From NCBI RefSeq assembly GCF_016458235.1, contig NZ_JAEMHK010000019.1:1-64000 (forward strand): DNA of 64,000 bases. Reading direction: 5' to 3'. Both the position numbers and the translations under genes were made by a program. Positions 16,066-25,266 of this stretch are shown here, piece by piece. Origin of the DNA: Geomonas propionica. GTDB lineage: Bacteria > Desulfobacterota > Desulfuromonadia > Geobacterales > Geobacteraceae. Under the pieces are notes generated by a model. It was given only the letters and a program-made list of their open reading frames with translations. It was not told where the DNA came from and did not search any database. How positions within the stretch are numbered: position 1 is the stretch's first letter; each line of letters begins with the position of its first letter.

Positions 16066-17229
16066 ATGAAAAAGACCCTGTACCGCTACATTTTCAACGA
16101 GATACCGCCCCCTTTCCTGGTAGGCATGGTGACCTTCACCCTGGTGCTGCTGATGGGGCGTTTTCTGAAGCTGGCCGAGATGGTGGTCGAGAAGGGGGTT
16201 CCTTTCGCCGACGTGGTGCGCATGGTGAGCTACCTGCTCCCCTCCTTCTGGCTCTTCACCATCCCCATGGCCCTGCTCCTCTCCATACTGCTCGCCTTCG
16301 GACGCCTCTCCGGCGACAGCGAGGTGACCGCCATGAAGAGCTGCGGCATCAGCCTGTACGGTCTGTTCCCTCCGCCGCTGCTGTTCTCTGTGCTGGCCAG
16401 CCTGGCTTGCCTGTGGGTTCAGGTGTACGCCGTCCCGTGGGGCAACAGCTCGTTCAAGAAGCTGATGCTGGACATCGCCCAGAGCAGCGCCGGCGTCTCC
16501 ATCAAGGAGAAGGTGTTCAACAACGCCTTTCCCGACATGGTCATCTACGCCGACGGCCTCTCCCCCAAGGGGGAGAGCATGACCGGAGTGATCGTCCACG
16601 ACGAGCGCGACCCCAAGGCCCCCACCACCGTCTTCGCGGCCACCGGCACGCTTTTCTCCGACCGGCGCAACCGCTCCATGGAATTCCAGCTCAAAAACGG
16701 CTCGATCCACCGCAACGAGGCCGGTGCCGGCTACCGCATGGTCCAGTTCCAGGAGTACATCCTGCGGGTGGCCCTGACCGACCCGGCGCCCAAGGGGCCC
16801 AAGAAGACCAGCGAGATGACCATGGAGGAACTGCGGCACCCGCCTGCCGGGACACCTAAGAAGGAGGCGCGCTTGCGCCGCCAGGAGCTGCACAGCAGGC
16901 TCGCACTCCCCTTCTCCTGCATCGTGTTCACCTTCGTCGGGGTGCCGCTGGGGATCCAGAACCGCCGCTCGGGCAAGGCGTCCGGCTTCTCGCTCAGCAT
17001 CGCCGTGATCCTCTGCTACTACATTGTCCTCTCCGGCTTCGACACGCTCGGCGAGAAAGGGATCCTGCCGCCGGTAATCTCCGGCTGGGGGCCCAACCTG
17101 CTGTTCCTGTTGGGCGGGGGATACCTGTTCATGAAGACTGCGGCGGAGGAACCGCTGCCGCTGACCGCGCTGTACCAGCGCGTGAAGGAAGCGGTGCGGG
17201 CGCTGACCCGGAAGGGGGCCAAGGGATGA
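16066..17229 (+). CDS. lptF: LPS export permease LptF (YjgP/YjgQ family)
   Basis: 387 aa. Six predicted membrane helices, three at each end (first about 12-35, last about 350-370), around a periplasmic beta-jellyroll of about 130-260. With LptG and the ATPase LptB it extracts LPS from the inner membrane and passes it to LptC/LptA. The stop overlaps the lptG start by 4 bases. No Shine-Dalgarno is visible before the ATG. LptF versus LptG is assigned by gene order. Confidence 0.9.
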   Translation: MKKTLYRYIFNEIPPPFLVGMVTFTLVLLMGRFLKLAEMVVEKGVPFADVVRMVSYLLPSFWLFTIPMALLLSILLAFGRLSGDSEVTAMKSCGISLYGLFPPPLLFSVLASLACLWVQVYAVPWGNSSFKKLMLDIAQSSAGVSIKEKVFNNAFPDMVIYADGLSPKGESMTGVIVHDERDPKAPTTVFAATGTLFSDRRNRSMEFQLKNGSIHRNEAGAGYRMVQFQEYILRVALTDPAPKGPKKTSEMTMEELRHPPAGTPKKEARLRRQELHSRLALPFSCIVFTFVGVPLGIQNRRSGKASGFSLSIAVILCYYIVLSGFDTLGEKGILPPVISGWGPNLLFLLGGGYLFMKTAAEEPLPLTALYQRVKEAVRALTRKGAKG

Positions 17230-18308
17230 GGATTCTGACCCGCTATGTGGCCAAGGCGTACCTGAGGATGCTGGGTCTTTGCCTGGGCTCCTTCGTCACC
17301 ATCTACCTCGTGGTCGACTTCATGGAAAAGATCGGCCGCTTCACCCGCTCGGGCGCCTCCTGGCAACACTTGGCCCTGTTCTTCATCACCAAGATACCGG
17401 AGATGGTCAACGATTCGGCTCCCTTGGCCGTGCTCATGGCGACCCTGCTCACCCTGGGCGCCTTCTCGCTCAGCTCCGAGTTGACCGCCATGCGCAGTTG
17501 CGGCGTCAGCCTGGTCCGAATCAGCGCCCCCATCCTCGGCATCTCGCTCCTGATGAGCCTGATGGTCCTGATGCTGGGCGAGTTCGTGATCCCCAAGACC
17601 TACGCCCAGCGCCTCTACATCCAGGAGGTGCTGATCCAGAAAAAGAGCCCCTCCATGTACTTCCGGCAGCACAACATCTGGTACCGGGAGGGGGAGACCG
17701 TGCTGCGGGCAAGCCTGTTCGAGCCGAGCCAGAACCAGCTCAAGGGGGTCACGCTCTGGGAGGTGCAGCCAAAGACCGGGTTGCCGCTCAGGCGGGCGGA
17801 TGCAACGCTTGGGCAACTGGGGGCGGGGGGATGGACCTTCAAGGAGGTCACGGTGCGCGACTTCCGCGAGGGCGAGGTCGTCGGGACCAAGAAGTACCCG
17901 GAACTGGCACTCCCCCTGAAACTGAAGCCGGCCGACCTGAAGGTGCTGGGGAAGTATTCGGACAGCATGACCCTCCGGCAGCTCAGCCGCTACTGCAAGA
18001 AGATCCAGGCCGGCGGCTACGACGCCACCCGCTACATCACCCAGTTCCACAGCAGGATCTCGCTCCCCTTCGGCTGCGCCGTCATGGCCTTTCTGGGGAT
18101 CCCCTTCGCGCTGCGCGGCGGGAGGTCGAGCGGCATCGCCTTCGGGGTGGGGCTTTCCATCGGGGTAGGTTTTCTCTACGTGATCATCAACTCGGTGATC
18201 ATCTCGGTGGGGCAGGTCGGTCTGCTCCCCCCCATGGTCGCCGCCTGGGCCACCAACTTCATCTTCCTCGCTGCGGGGGGATGGCTCGCTCTTACCATTG
18301 ACAACTGA
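17226..18308 (+). CDS. lptG: LPS export permease LptG (YjgP/YjgQ family)
   Basis: 360 aa with the same plan as its neighbour: helices near the N-terminus (LGLCLGSFVTIYLVVDFMEK), a periplasmic domain about 125-255 (NIWYREGETVLRASLFEP) and three C-terminal helices. It overlaps lptF by ATGA, so the two subunits are translationally coupled. Its periplasmic domain forms half of the LPS-conducting jellyroll. Confidence 0.9.
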   Translation: MRILTRYVAKAYLRMLGLCLGSFVTIYLVVDFMEKIGRFTRSGASWQHLALFFITKIPEMVNDSAPLAVLMATLLTLGAFSLSSELTAMRSCGVSLVRISAPILGISLLMSLMVLMLGEFVIPKTYAQRLYIQEVLIQKKSPSMYFRQHNIWYREGETVLRASLFEPSQNQLKGVTLWEVQPKTGLPLRRADATLGQLGAGGWTFKEVTVRDFREGEVVGTKKYPELALPLKLKPADLKVLGKYSDSMTLRQLSRYCKKIQAGGYDATRYITQFHSRISLPFGCAVMAFLGIPFALRGGRSSGIAFGVGLSIGVGFLYVIINSVIISVGQVGLLPPMVAAWATNFIFLAAGGWLALTIDN

Positions 18309-18380
18309 CGGGCGCGGGCCGAAAATGGCTCGGCCTTCACGCTGCTGATATTGAATGAATCTTTTAGGGAGGAAGAAACC

Positions 18381-19274
18381 ATGATCCGCAACCTCACCAT
18401 AGCCCTCATGCTGATGCTCCTGTGTGCCGCGATGGCGCCGGCCCAGGTCACGCCCCCGCCGGTTCCCGAGGCGGGCCGACAGGCGACGCTGAGCGTCCTC
18501 AGCATCCTTCCCGCCCAGGGGGAGCCGGGCACCACGGTGACCCTGAACGGCACCGGGTTCAACTCCGCCACCAGCGTCATGCTGGGGAGCCGGGAACTCC
18601 CGGCCCAGGTCGTGGGGGGGCGCATCATGACCTTCGAGCTCCCCGATCTCCCGCCGGGCGCCTACGCCCTCACCCTGAAGCGCGAAGACGGCGCCACCAC
18701 CCGCCCCTTCAACTTCGTGCTCCAGGCGCAGAAGCCGATCGCCGCTTCCCTCATCCCCGACACGATCACCAGCTGCGCCACCGGACGTGACCGCGAGGTG
18801 CTCGTGAACGGCGCCAACTTCCGCAACGGCTCCCGCGTCATTTTGGACGGCGCCGTGGTCACCACCCGCTTCATCTCCCCGGTCATGCTGGCCTTCACCA
18901 CGCCGACCCTCCCCGCGGGGATGCACCAGGTACAGGTGCGGACACCGTCGGAGGCGACCTCCAGCGCGCTGGCGCTCTTCATCGACGCCAAGCCGGAGAT
19001 TGCCAGCGTGTCGGTGGGGAGGGAATTCGTGAACTATTACGAGCTGATCGTGAGCGGCAGGAACTTCCAGCAGAGCTCGTTCCTGGTGGTGGACGGCAAG
19101 AGATTGACGACAGGGAAGCAGTTGGTGGGCGAGAGGGAGCAGCTCGTGTACGGCGGGTGCGGTCAGTTGACCTACCTGAGGTTCCCGTACGACCCGACCC
19201 CGAAGGAGATCACCCTGCAGGTGGTGAACCAAAACGGCGAGGAGAGCGCCCTGTTCACCATCAGCGCCCCCTAG
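18381..19274 (+). CDS. Secreted IPT/TIG-domain protein
   Basis: 297 aa from ATG 18381, preceded by GGGAGG. A signal peptide (residues 1-22, cleaved near APAQ) is followed by three immunoglobulin-like TIG repeats: ILPAQGEPGTTVTLNGTGFN, a second with NGANFRNGSRVILDG, and a third with SGRNFQQSSFLVVDG. TIG domains are adhesion or glycan-associated folds. It follows lptG by 72 bases and could be cotranscribed, but a role in LPS export is not shown. Function unknown. Confidence 0.8.
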   Translation: MIRNLTIALMLMLLCAAMAPAQVTPPPVPEAGRQATLSVLSILPAQGEPGTTVTLNGTGFNSATSVMLGSRELPAQVVGGRIMTFELPDLPPGAYALTLKREDGATTRPFNFVLQAQKPIAASLIPDTITSCATGRDREVLVNGANFRNGSRVILDGAVVTTRFISPVMLAFTTPTLPAGMHQVQVRTPSEATSSALALFIDAKPEIASVSVGREFVNYYELIVSGRNFQQSSFLVVDGKRLTTGKQLVGEREQLVYGGCGQLTYLRFPYDPTPKEITLQVVNQNGEESALFTISAP

Positions 19275-19278
19275 CCGG

Positions 19279-19680
19279 TCAGGCGACCGGTTCCTCCAAG
19301 ACCACCAGGTAGCCGTCGGGATCGAAGCACCAAAGCTCCCAGGTCCCGTACGGCTTCCGCTCCAGCGGGTAGAGAATCTCCAGATCCTCTTCCATAAGCT
19401 CCTGGTAGATATCCTCAATCCCCTCCACCACCAGATGCAGCGTCATCCCCACCCCGCGCGGGAACCCCTCCAGGCGCGCCTGCAGGATGGGGTGCAACTG
19501 CGCCACCGCCAGATCCTCCACGAAAATGAACTGGAAGTCCTCCGTCTCCAAGAGCAGGTGCTCCGGCGCGCCCGGCGTCGTGATCGGGCGCTGCAGCGGC
19601 AGCCCGAGGATGCCGGCGTAGAAGGCCTCGGTGGTCATCAGGTCGGAAACGCAGAGTTGGATGGTGAGGGCTGCCGTCAC
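19279..19680 (-). CDS. VOC-superfamily (glyoxalase/bleomycin-resistance-like) protein
   Basis: 133 aa, single domain with paired beta-alpha-beta-beta-beta modules: LCVSDLMTTEAFYAGILGLPLQ at the start and ELWCFDPDGYLVVLEEP at the end, with the usual C-terminal Glu. The substrate cannot be predicted. It overlaps the ccdA stop by 4 bases and converges on the TIG gene with a 4-base gap. Confidence 0.85.
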   Translation of the reverse strand: MTAALTIQLCVSDLMTTEAFYAGILGLPLQRPITTPGAPEHLLLETEDFQFIFVEDLAVAQLHPILQARLEGFPRGVGMTLHLVVEGIEDIYQELMEEDLEILYPLERKPYGTWELWCFDPDGYLVVLEEPVA

Positions 19681-20393
19681 TCGCCGAACCAGGCGCTCGT
19701 GTAGCGGCTGATCACCACCATGGAGTTGGTGAAGATCAGGATGCCAATTATGACCATGAAGGCGCCCGTGATGATCTCGAAGAGGCGGATGTGCCGTTTG
19801 AAGCGGCGAAAGAAGATCAGGAACTGGTGCAGCGCGAGTGCTGCGATGAAGAACGGGATGGCGAGCCCCATCGAGTAGGACAACAGGAGCCAGACCCCGC
19901 GCCCTTCCGTGGCGGCGACCGCCAGGATGGTGGCCAGGATGGGCCCGATGCAGGGGGTCCAGCCGGCGGCGAAGACCACCCCCACCACAAAGCTCCCCAG
20001 GTAGCCGGCGGGCTTTCTATGCAGGGTCAGCTTCTTCTCTCCCAGCAGCATGGTGATGTCGAAGAGCCCCGAGACGTGGATGCCGAAGATGACGATCAAC
20101 ACCCCGCCGACGCGCCGGATGGCGGTCTTGTGTTCGTGCAGGAAGTCCCCCACCAGCGTGGCCGAGGCCCCCAGCAGCACGAAGACGCAGGTGAAGCCGG
20201 CGATGAAGAGCAGGGAATGGATAATGGTCTGCTGCCGGACCTTGTGGCTTGTGTGCTCGGCGTTCAGGTCGGCGAAGGAGAGCCCGGTGATGTAGGTGAT
20301 GTAGGACGGGATGAGCGGCAGCACGCAGGGGGAGAGAAACGACAGCAGCCCCGCCACGAAAGCGCCGATCATGCTGATATTGTGCGTTTCCAT
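19677..20393 (-). CDS. ccdA: CcdA-type transmembrane thiol-disulfide transporter
   Basis: 238 aa with six predicted helices and the redox cysteines of CcdA/DsbD-beta: LSPCVLPLIPSY in helix 1 and GWTPCIGPI in helix 4. It moves electrons from cytoplasmic thioredoxin to periplasmic thiol proteins, notably for cytochrome c maturation. Two ATGs lie in tandem; the second (20393) has AGGAGG at 5 bases and is preferred over 20396. It is 60 bases downstream of a TlpA-like gene, its likely partner. Confidence 0.92.
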   Translation of the reverse strand: METHNISMIGAFVAGLLSFLSPCVLPLIPSYITYITGLSFADLNAEHTSHKVRQQTIIHSLLFIAGFTCVFVLLGASATLVGDFLHEHKTAIRRVGGVLIVIFGIHVSGLFDITMLLGEKKLTLHRKPAGYLGSFVVGVVFAAGWTPCIGPILATILAVAATEGRGVWLLLSYSMGLAIPFFIAALALHQFLIFFRRFKRHIRLFEIITGAFMVIIGILIFTNSMVVISRYTSAWFGE

Positions 20394-20452
20394 CATTTCC
20401 TCCTGGCGTTTGACAGTTAGCGCCCCGCAACTTCAGGGGCAGACGAACGGGA

Positions 20453-20967
20453 TCACTTGGCGGTCATCAATTGCTGCAGTGCCTGGATCACCTCGGGGTG
20501 GCTCCAGTCCAGCCCACCCACCACCTTTTTCCTGATGATACCCTGGGGATCGACCACGAAAGTCTCCGGGACGCCGGTGGTGCCGTAGCGCCTGGAAACC
20601 TGGCCGTCGGTGTCGAGCAGGGCGGGGAGCGTCACGCGGCCGCGCTTGAAGAAGTCCTCGACGGCGGCCTTGCCCCCCTCGTCGATGGAGATGGCAAGCA
20701 TCTGGAAGTTTTTCCCCTGCATGGCCTGGTTTAACTTCACCATGGACGGGATCTCCTCGCGGCACGGGGGGCACCAGGTGGCCCAGAAATTGACCAGCAC
20801 CAGTTTACCCTTCAAGGTGGAAAGCTGCACCGGCTTGCCGGAGAGGTCCTTCAGCGTGAAATCCGGGGCGGCGTTCCCCTCGACCGCGGGCAGTTCGGCC
20901 TGCTTCTTGGTGCACCCCGTGGCGGCCAGCGCGGCTACCAGCAGCACGGCAGCGATCAAACGTTTCA

Positions 20968-20968
<1 letters not shown>
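20453..20968 (-). CDS. TlpA/ResA-like thioredoxin-fold lipoprotein
   Basis: 171 aa. Signal peptide with lipobox AATGC (Cys19), then a thioredoxin fold with active site WCPPC in NFWATWCPPCREE and the cis-Pro region GVPETFVVD. It is probably membrane-anchored in the periplasm and reduced by CcdA, keeping apocytochrome haem-binding cysteines reduced; this fits the cytochrome-rich host. Its start overlaps the stop of the response regulator gene. Confidence 0.92.
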
Positions 20969-22329
<1,361 letters not shown>

Positions 22330-22689
22330 GGTTTCCCGGATGAGAATATAAGAGGTCGAGTAAGGAGACAGCTCAATTTTTAACCGATTTGAGGAGCGAG
22401 GGCAACCCTTTTTATAATGAGCCTACTCTAGCGGCACCGCTTCGACGTGGCGGTGGTCACGGAAGCCCGTGGTGGTGCGGGACGCTGCGTCAGTCGGTCG
22501 AAGAGTGGCAGTGGAAGTCACATGAGAAAACAAAATGACTTGGGGCGGGGACAAGAGGGTTGGGGAAGTCGGGCGGGGAAAGCGGGGCAGCGAGGAAAAA
22601 GGGGACGGCGACGCTGCTCGTACGAGCGGCGCCAGGTTCCGCCCGGGACGCTGTGACAGGCGGGGATACTACTGGCACGGACCTTTCAG
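22330..22689. other. Gene-free stretch with an orphan + strand promoter
   Basis: No protein gene is convincing here; a 69-codon + strand frame (22447-22656) is Arg/Gly-rich with no ribosome site. TTGAGG (22389-22394), 18 bases, TATAAT (22413-22418) is a good + strand promoter that faces no + strand gene. The palindrome GCTCGTACGAGC lies near 22615-22626. Confidence 0.4.
22389..22418 (+). promoter_or_regulatory. Orphan sigma-70-type promoter
   Basis: TTGAGG, 18-base spacer, perfect TATAAT. It points into gene-free DNA and then antisense across a small gene and the polyprenyl synthase gene, so it may drive a small or antisense RNA. Confidence 0.4.
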
Positions 22690-22950
22690 CTAGGGGCGAC
22701 GCGCCCGGGGCCGGCGGGGGCCGCCGAAGTAGCTCTGGGTCAGTTCGCGGGTGCCGACGGCTAGAGGCAGCAGGTCTTCGTGCCGTTTCAAGGTCTCCGG
22801 CAGCGAGGGGCCGTCGGTGATGATGAAGTCGTCCTCGCCCAGACAGGTCTTGGCGAAGAAGCGCCCGGCGGCGCTGCAGAAGATGTTTATGCTGAAAACC
22901 TCTCCGTTCACTTCCAATTCAGACGAGTGCAACAGCATCTCTTCGTCCAC
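22690..22950 (-). CDS. Small conserved hypothetical protein
   Basis: 86 aa from a GTG at 22950 (GGGGGAG just upstream); an ATG 12 bases later is the alternative. The frame stays open further upstream, but that part contains the terminator at 23074-23109 and so is not coding. The sequence NGEVFSINIFCSAAGRFFAKTCLGEDDFIITDGPSLPE looks like a compact beta-rich domain, followed by an Arg/Pro-rich tail. No family recognised. It lies downstream of the polyprenyl synthase gene. Confidence 0.55.
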   Translation of the reverse strand: MDEEMLLHSSELEVNGEVFSINIFCSAAGRFFAKTCLGEDDFIITDGPSLPETLKRHEDLLPLAVGTRELTQSYFGGPRRPRARRP

Positions 22951-23073
22951 ATCTCCCCCCGGAACATAACACTGAATATGAAGACGGGGAGATGGCAGCA
23001 AGAACTGCACCAAGGAAATGGGAGTTGGGACAGGCAAACCTGTCGAATGCGGAAAGCCCCAATTCCGCTTGAA

Positions 23074-23109
23074 TAAAAACAAATGAGCCCCGAACAACCG
23101 GGGCTCATT
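23074..23109 (-). terminator. Intrinsic terminator of the polyprenyl synthase gene
   Basis: AATGAGCCCCG (23082-23092) pairs with CGGGGCTCATT (23099-23109), loop AACAAC; on the minus strand it is followed by TGTTTTTATTC. Confidence 0.85.
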
Positions 23110-23190
23110 AAGGATGAGACGACGCGACAAAATCCTGTTCTTTCCCGAAAAATTGACGCGAACGCAGTTAAATGGCGGCGCCCCGGGGGA

Positions 23191-24159
23191 CTACTTGGAC
23201 CGAGTCACCACGTAGTCGGCCAGCTCGGCGAGGGCGTCCCGCGCGGCGGAGGGGGGGAACTGCTCCAGGTGCCTCTTGCACAGGGCGACGTGGTCGCTGG
23301 CGGAGGCGACGGTGTGCTCGATGCCACCGTAACGTTGCACCAGGGCCAGCACCTGGGCGAAGTCCTCGTCCGAGAGCAGGTCCTTCTCCACCACCGAGGC
23401 GATGAAGTCGCGTTCCTCGTCGCTGCAAAGCTTCAGGGTATGAATCAGCGGCAGCGTGATCTTCCCTTCCTCGAGGTCGTGGCCGATGCTCTTGCCGAAC
23501 TGCTCCTCGCTGGCGGTGTAGTCCAGGGTGTCGTCCATGAGCTGGAAGGCAATCCCGAGGTCCATGCCGTAGTCGGCGACCGCCTGCTTGAGCTCCGGTG
23601 CCACGCCGCCCAGGATAGCGCCGACCTCGCAGGCGGCCGACAGCAGGATGGCGGTCTTGCTGCGCACCACCTCGATGTAGCGCTCCACGGTGATCTCCAG
23701 GTCGCTGGTGCAGACCAGTTGCAGCACCTCGCCTTCGGCGATCATGGTGGTGGCGTCAGCGAGCACCTTCAGGATGCCCAGGTCGCCGTCGGCCACCATG
23801 AGCGAGAAGGACTTGGAAAAGAGGAAGTCGCCGACGAGGACCGAGGCCTCGTTGCCCCAGAGGGTGTTGGCGGAGGCCAGGCCGCGGCGCAGGTTGGCGT
23901 TGTCCACCACGTCGTCGTGCAGCAAGGTGGCGGTATGGATGAACTCGACCACGCTGGCCAAGGGGACGCTGCGGCTGCCGTGGTAACCGCAGAGCTTGGC
24001 GGCCAGAAGCACCAGCGCCGGGCGGATCCTCTTGCCGCCGCTGGAAAGCACGTATTCGCCCACCTTGCGAATCAGCGGGACATCCGACTGCAGATCCTTC
24101 TTGAACTGCAGTTCCACGTTTTTCAGATCTTCCCCGATCAGGGCAAGCGCTGCATCCAT
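23191..24159 (-). CDS. ispB: All-trans polyprenyl diphosphate synthase
   Basis: 322 aa, the usual length. First aspartate-rich motif in LLHDDVVDNANLRRG, second in LMDDTLDYT, plus GGKRIRPALV near residue 50. It condenses farnesyl or geranylgeranyl diphosphate with isopentenyl diphosphate to make the long side chain of menaquinone. Chain length (octaprenyl as in IspB, or other) cannot be settled from sequence alone. Monocistronic, with a terminator 80 bases downstream. Confidence 0.9.
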   Translation of the reverse strand: MDAALALIGEDLKNVELQFKKDLQSDVPLIRKVGEYVLSSGGKRIRPALVLLAAKLCGYHGSRSVPLASVVEFIHTATLLHDDVVDNANLRRGLASANTLWGNEASVLVGDFLFSKSFSLMVADGDLGILKVLADATTMIAEGEVLQLVCTSDLEITVERYIEVVRSKTAILLSAACEVGAILGGVAPELKQAVADYGMDLGIAFQLMDDTLDYTASEEQFGKSIGHDLEEGKITLPLIHTLKLCSDEERDFIASVVEKDLLSDEDFAQVLALVQRYGGIEHTVASASDHVALCKRHLEQFPPSAARDALAELADYVVTRSK

Positions 24160-24215
24160 AATAAGGCCTCGGTTCTGCGACTCGCACTAGGGCTGTCTTA
24201 GGCTTAGAAAGTATT

Positions 24216-24241
24216 AACGGCACGAAATCGCGCCGTTTTTT
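24216..24241 (+). terminator. Intrinsic terminator facing no upstream + strand gene
   Basis: AACGGCACG and CGCGCCGTT pair around AAAT with one mismatch, followed by a run of T on the + strand. It lies in the leader region of ispB on the opposite strand. It may end an antisense RNA; on the minus strand it would be a leader hairpin. Confidence 0.5.
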
Positions 24242-24383
24242 GCACCAGCCAGGCTGGAAATTTTAATGGGAAACGACGGAGCACTCTAGCAAATCCGTAT
24301 TCATTATTCAAGGCATTTCGTCTGCACGGGCGAGGCGACAGCGGGGGAAACCGGTGGTCCGGCGCTACGGGGAGAGAGGGAAA

Positions 24384-24407
24384 GGGCGGGGCCGAACGGC
24401 CCCGCCC
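24384..24407 (-). terminator. GC-rich hairpin after the Fis-type HTH gene
   Basis: GGGCGGGGCCG (24384-24394) and CGGCCCCGCCC (24397-24407) form an 11-bp perfect stem with a 2-base centre; on the minus strand TTTCCC follows. Likely terminator, with a short T run. Confidence 0.6.
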
Positions 24408-24414
24408 CGGGCAA

Positions 24415-24885
24415 TCATGCCGCGCGCTGCTCCTGGGTCACCAGGCCGCAGAGCTTCAGTTCCTTTTCGAGCTTCGCCTTGGTCAGACCCAAGGCGCGGC
24501 ACATCTTTTCCCGGTTGCATGCGTAGCGCTCCATGGCCATGAGCAGCAACGCCTTTCTCAGCGAGACCGAGAGCTTGTCCATGACATGCTCCTTGGAGGT
24601 GGCGGAAATAAGTGTGAAAAATGGCTCCAGGCTTCTCTCGAAAAGCTGTGCGCTTTCGTCCACGTGAATCCTATTGTCTTTGTTCATCGTCCTCACCCTC
24701 ATCACGTTCGCCGCGATCTGGTCCATCTCTTCGTTCAGCAGTTGCCAGACATCCGGATCGTAGGCCACGGTCAACACCACGGCTATCCGCTCGGCGGCGG
24801 CAGGCTGGTGCCGCTTGACCAGCACCACCTCCATCGCACCGAAGCCGTCTTTCGCAGTACAGGCCCCTCTATGATTGGTCACCAT
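24415..24885 (-). CDS. Hypothetical protein with C-terminal Fis-type HTH
   Basis: 156 aa. Start ATG 24885 with GGGAGG 6 bases upstream. The C-terminal 45 residues (LLLMAMERYACNREKMCRALGLTKAKLEKEL) follow the Fis-family HTH pattern seen at the ends of NtrC-type activators, but there is no AAA+ domain. The first 100 residues have no recognisable domain. It is probably a small DNA-binding regulator, flanked by terminators and gene-free DNA. Confidence 0.7.
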   Translation of the reverse strand: MVTNHRGACTAKDGFGAMEVVLVKRHQPAAAERIAVVLTVAYDPDVWQLLNEEMDQIAANVMRVRTMNKDNRIHVDESAQLFERSLEPFFTLISATSKEHVMDKLSVSLRKALLLMAMERYACNREKMCRALGLTKAKLEKELKLCGLVTQEQRAA

Positions 24886-25182
24886 GCCCTACCTCCCAGT
24901 TGCGGTACCGAACCGGAACCGACAACACTCCTGTTCTTTTCAATGGCACCTTCTCCAATACAACTGCCGTACCAACTCTGCCGGGCTGCGGCAAAAGGTG
25001 GCAAACGGCCGTTTTTGCGCAACTCATGCCGCATCACGGCTGCCGCTTTGGCTGTTTCACGACCATGTACCTTGTTCACAAGTTGCACAACAAGCGCCCG
25101 ACTGTGCACATCATGCCTACCTGCGGCCCGGCAACTCCGAACGGCTCCAGCCGCCCAAGCCGAACGCTCCGCCGCCTCGTAC
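24886..25182. other. Gene-free stretch between the Fis-type HTH gene and pgi
   Basis: Nearly 300 bases with no supported gene on either strand; short overlapping frames have no ribosome sites. Composition is less GC-rich than neighbours. The right end holds the pgi promoter. I see no riboswitch, tRNA or sigma-54 site. Confidence 0.4.
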
Positions 25183-25210
25183 TTGAATAAAATTTAATCT
25201 ATGTTATCAT
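25183..25210 (+). promoter_or_regulatory. pgi: Promoter of pgi
   Basis: TTGAAT (25183-25188), 16 bases, TATCAT (25205-25210), inside an AT-rich patch. It gives a leader of about 50 bases to the ATG at 25267. Confidence 0.5.
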
Positions 25211-25266
25211 GCCCCGACGCACATGAGAATGAAGCGGGCAACGCACTAATCAACGCAGGAGGCGAC

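Noticed and set aside
15970..16893. Upstream extension of the Crp/Fnr reading frame
   Set aside because: It is antisense to lptF and lacks a promoter or ribosome site; the regulator begins at 15969 with a normal N-terminus.
22447..22656. 69-codon + strand frame
   Set aside because: GTG start without ribosome site, Arg/Gly-rich translation typical of non-coding GC-rich DNA.
22673..22690. Sigma-54 promoter (TGGCAC-N5-TTTC)
   Set aside because: The -12 GC dinucleotide is missing and no + strand gene follows.
22951..23130. Upstream extension of the small gene at 22690
   Set aside because: It would read through the intrinsic terminator of ispB (23074-23109).
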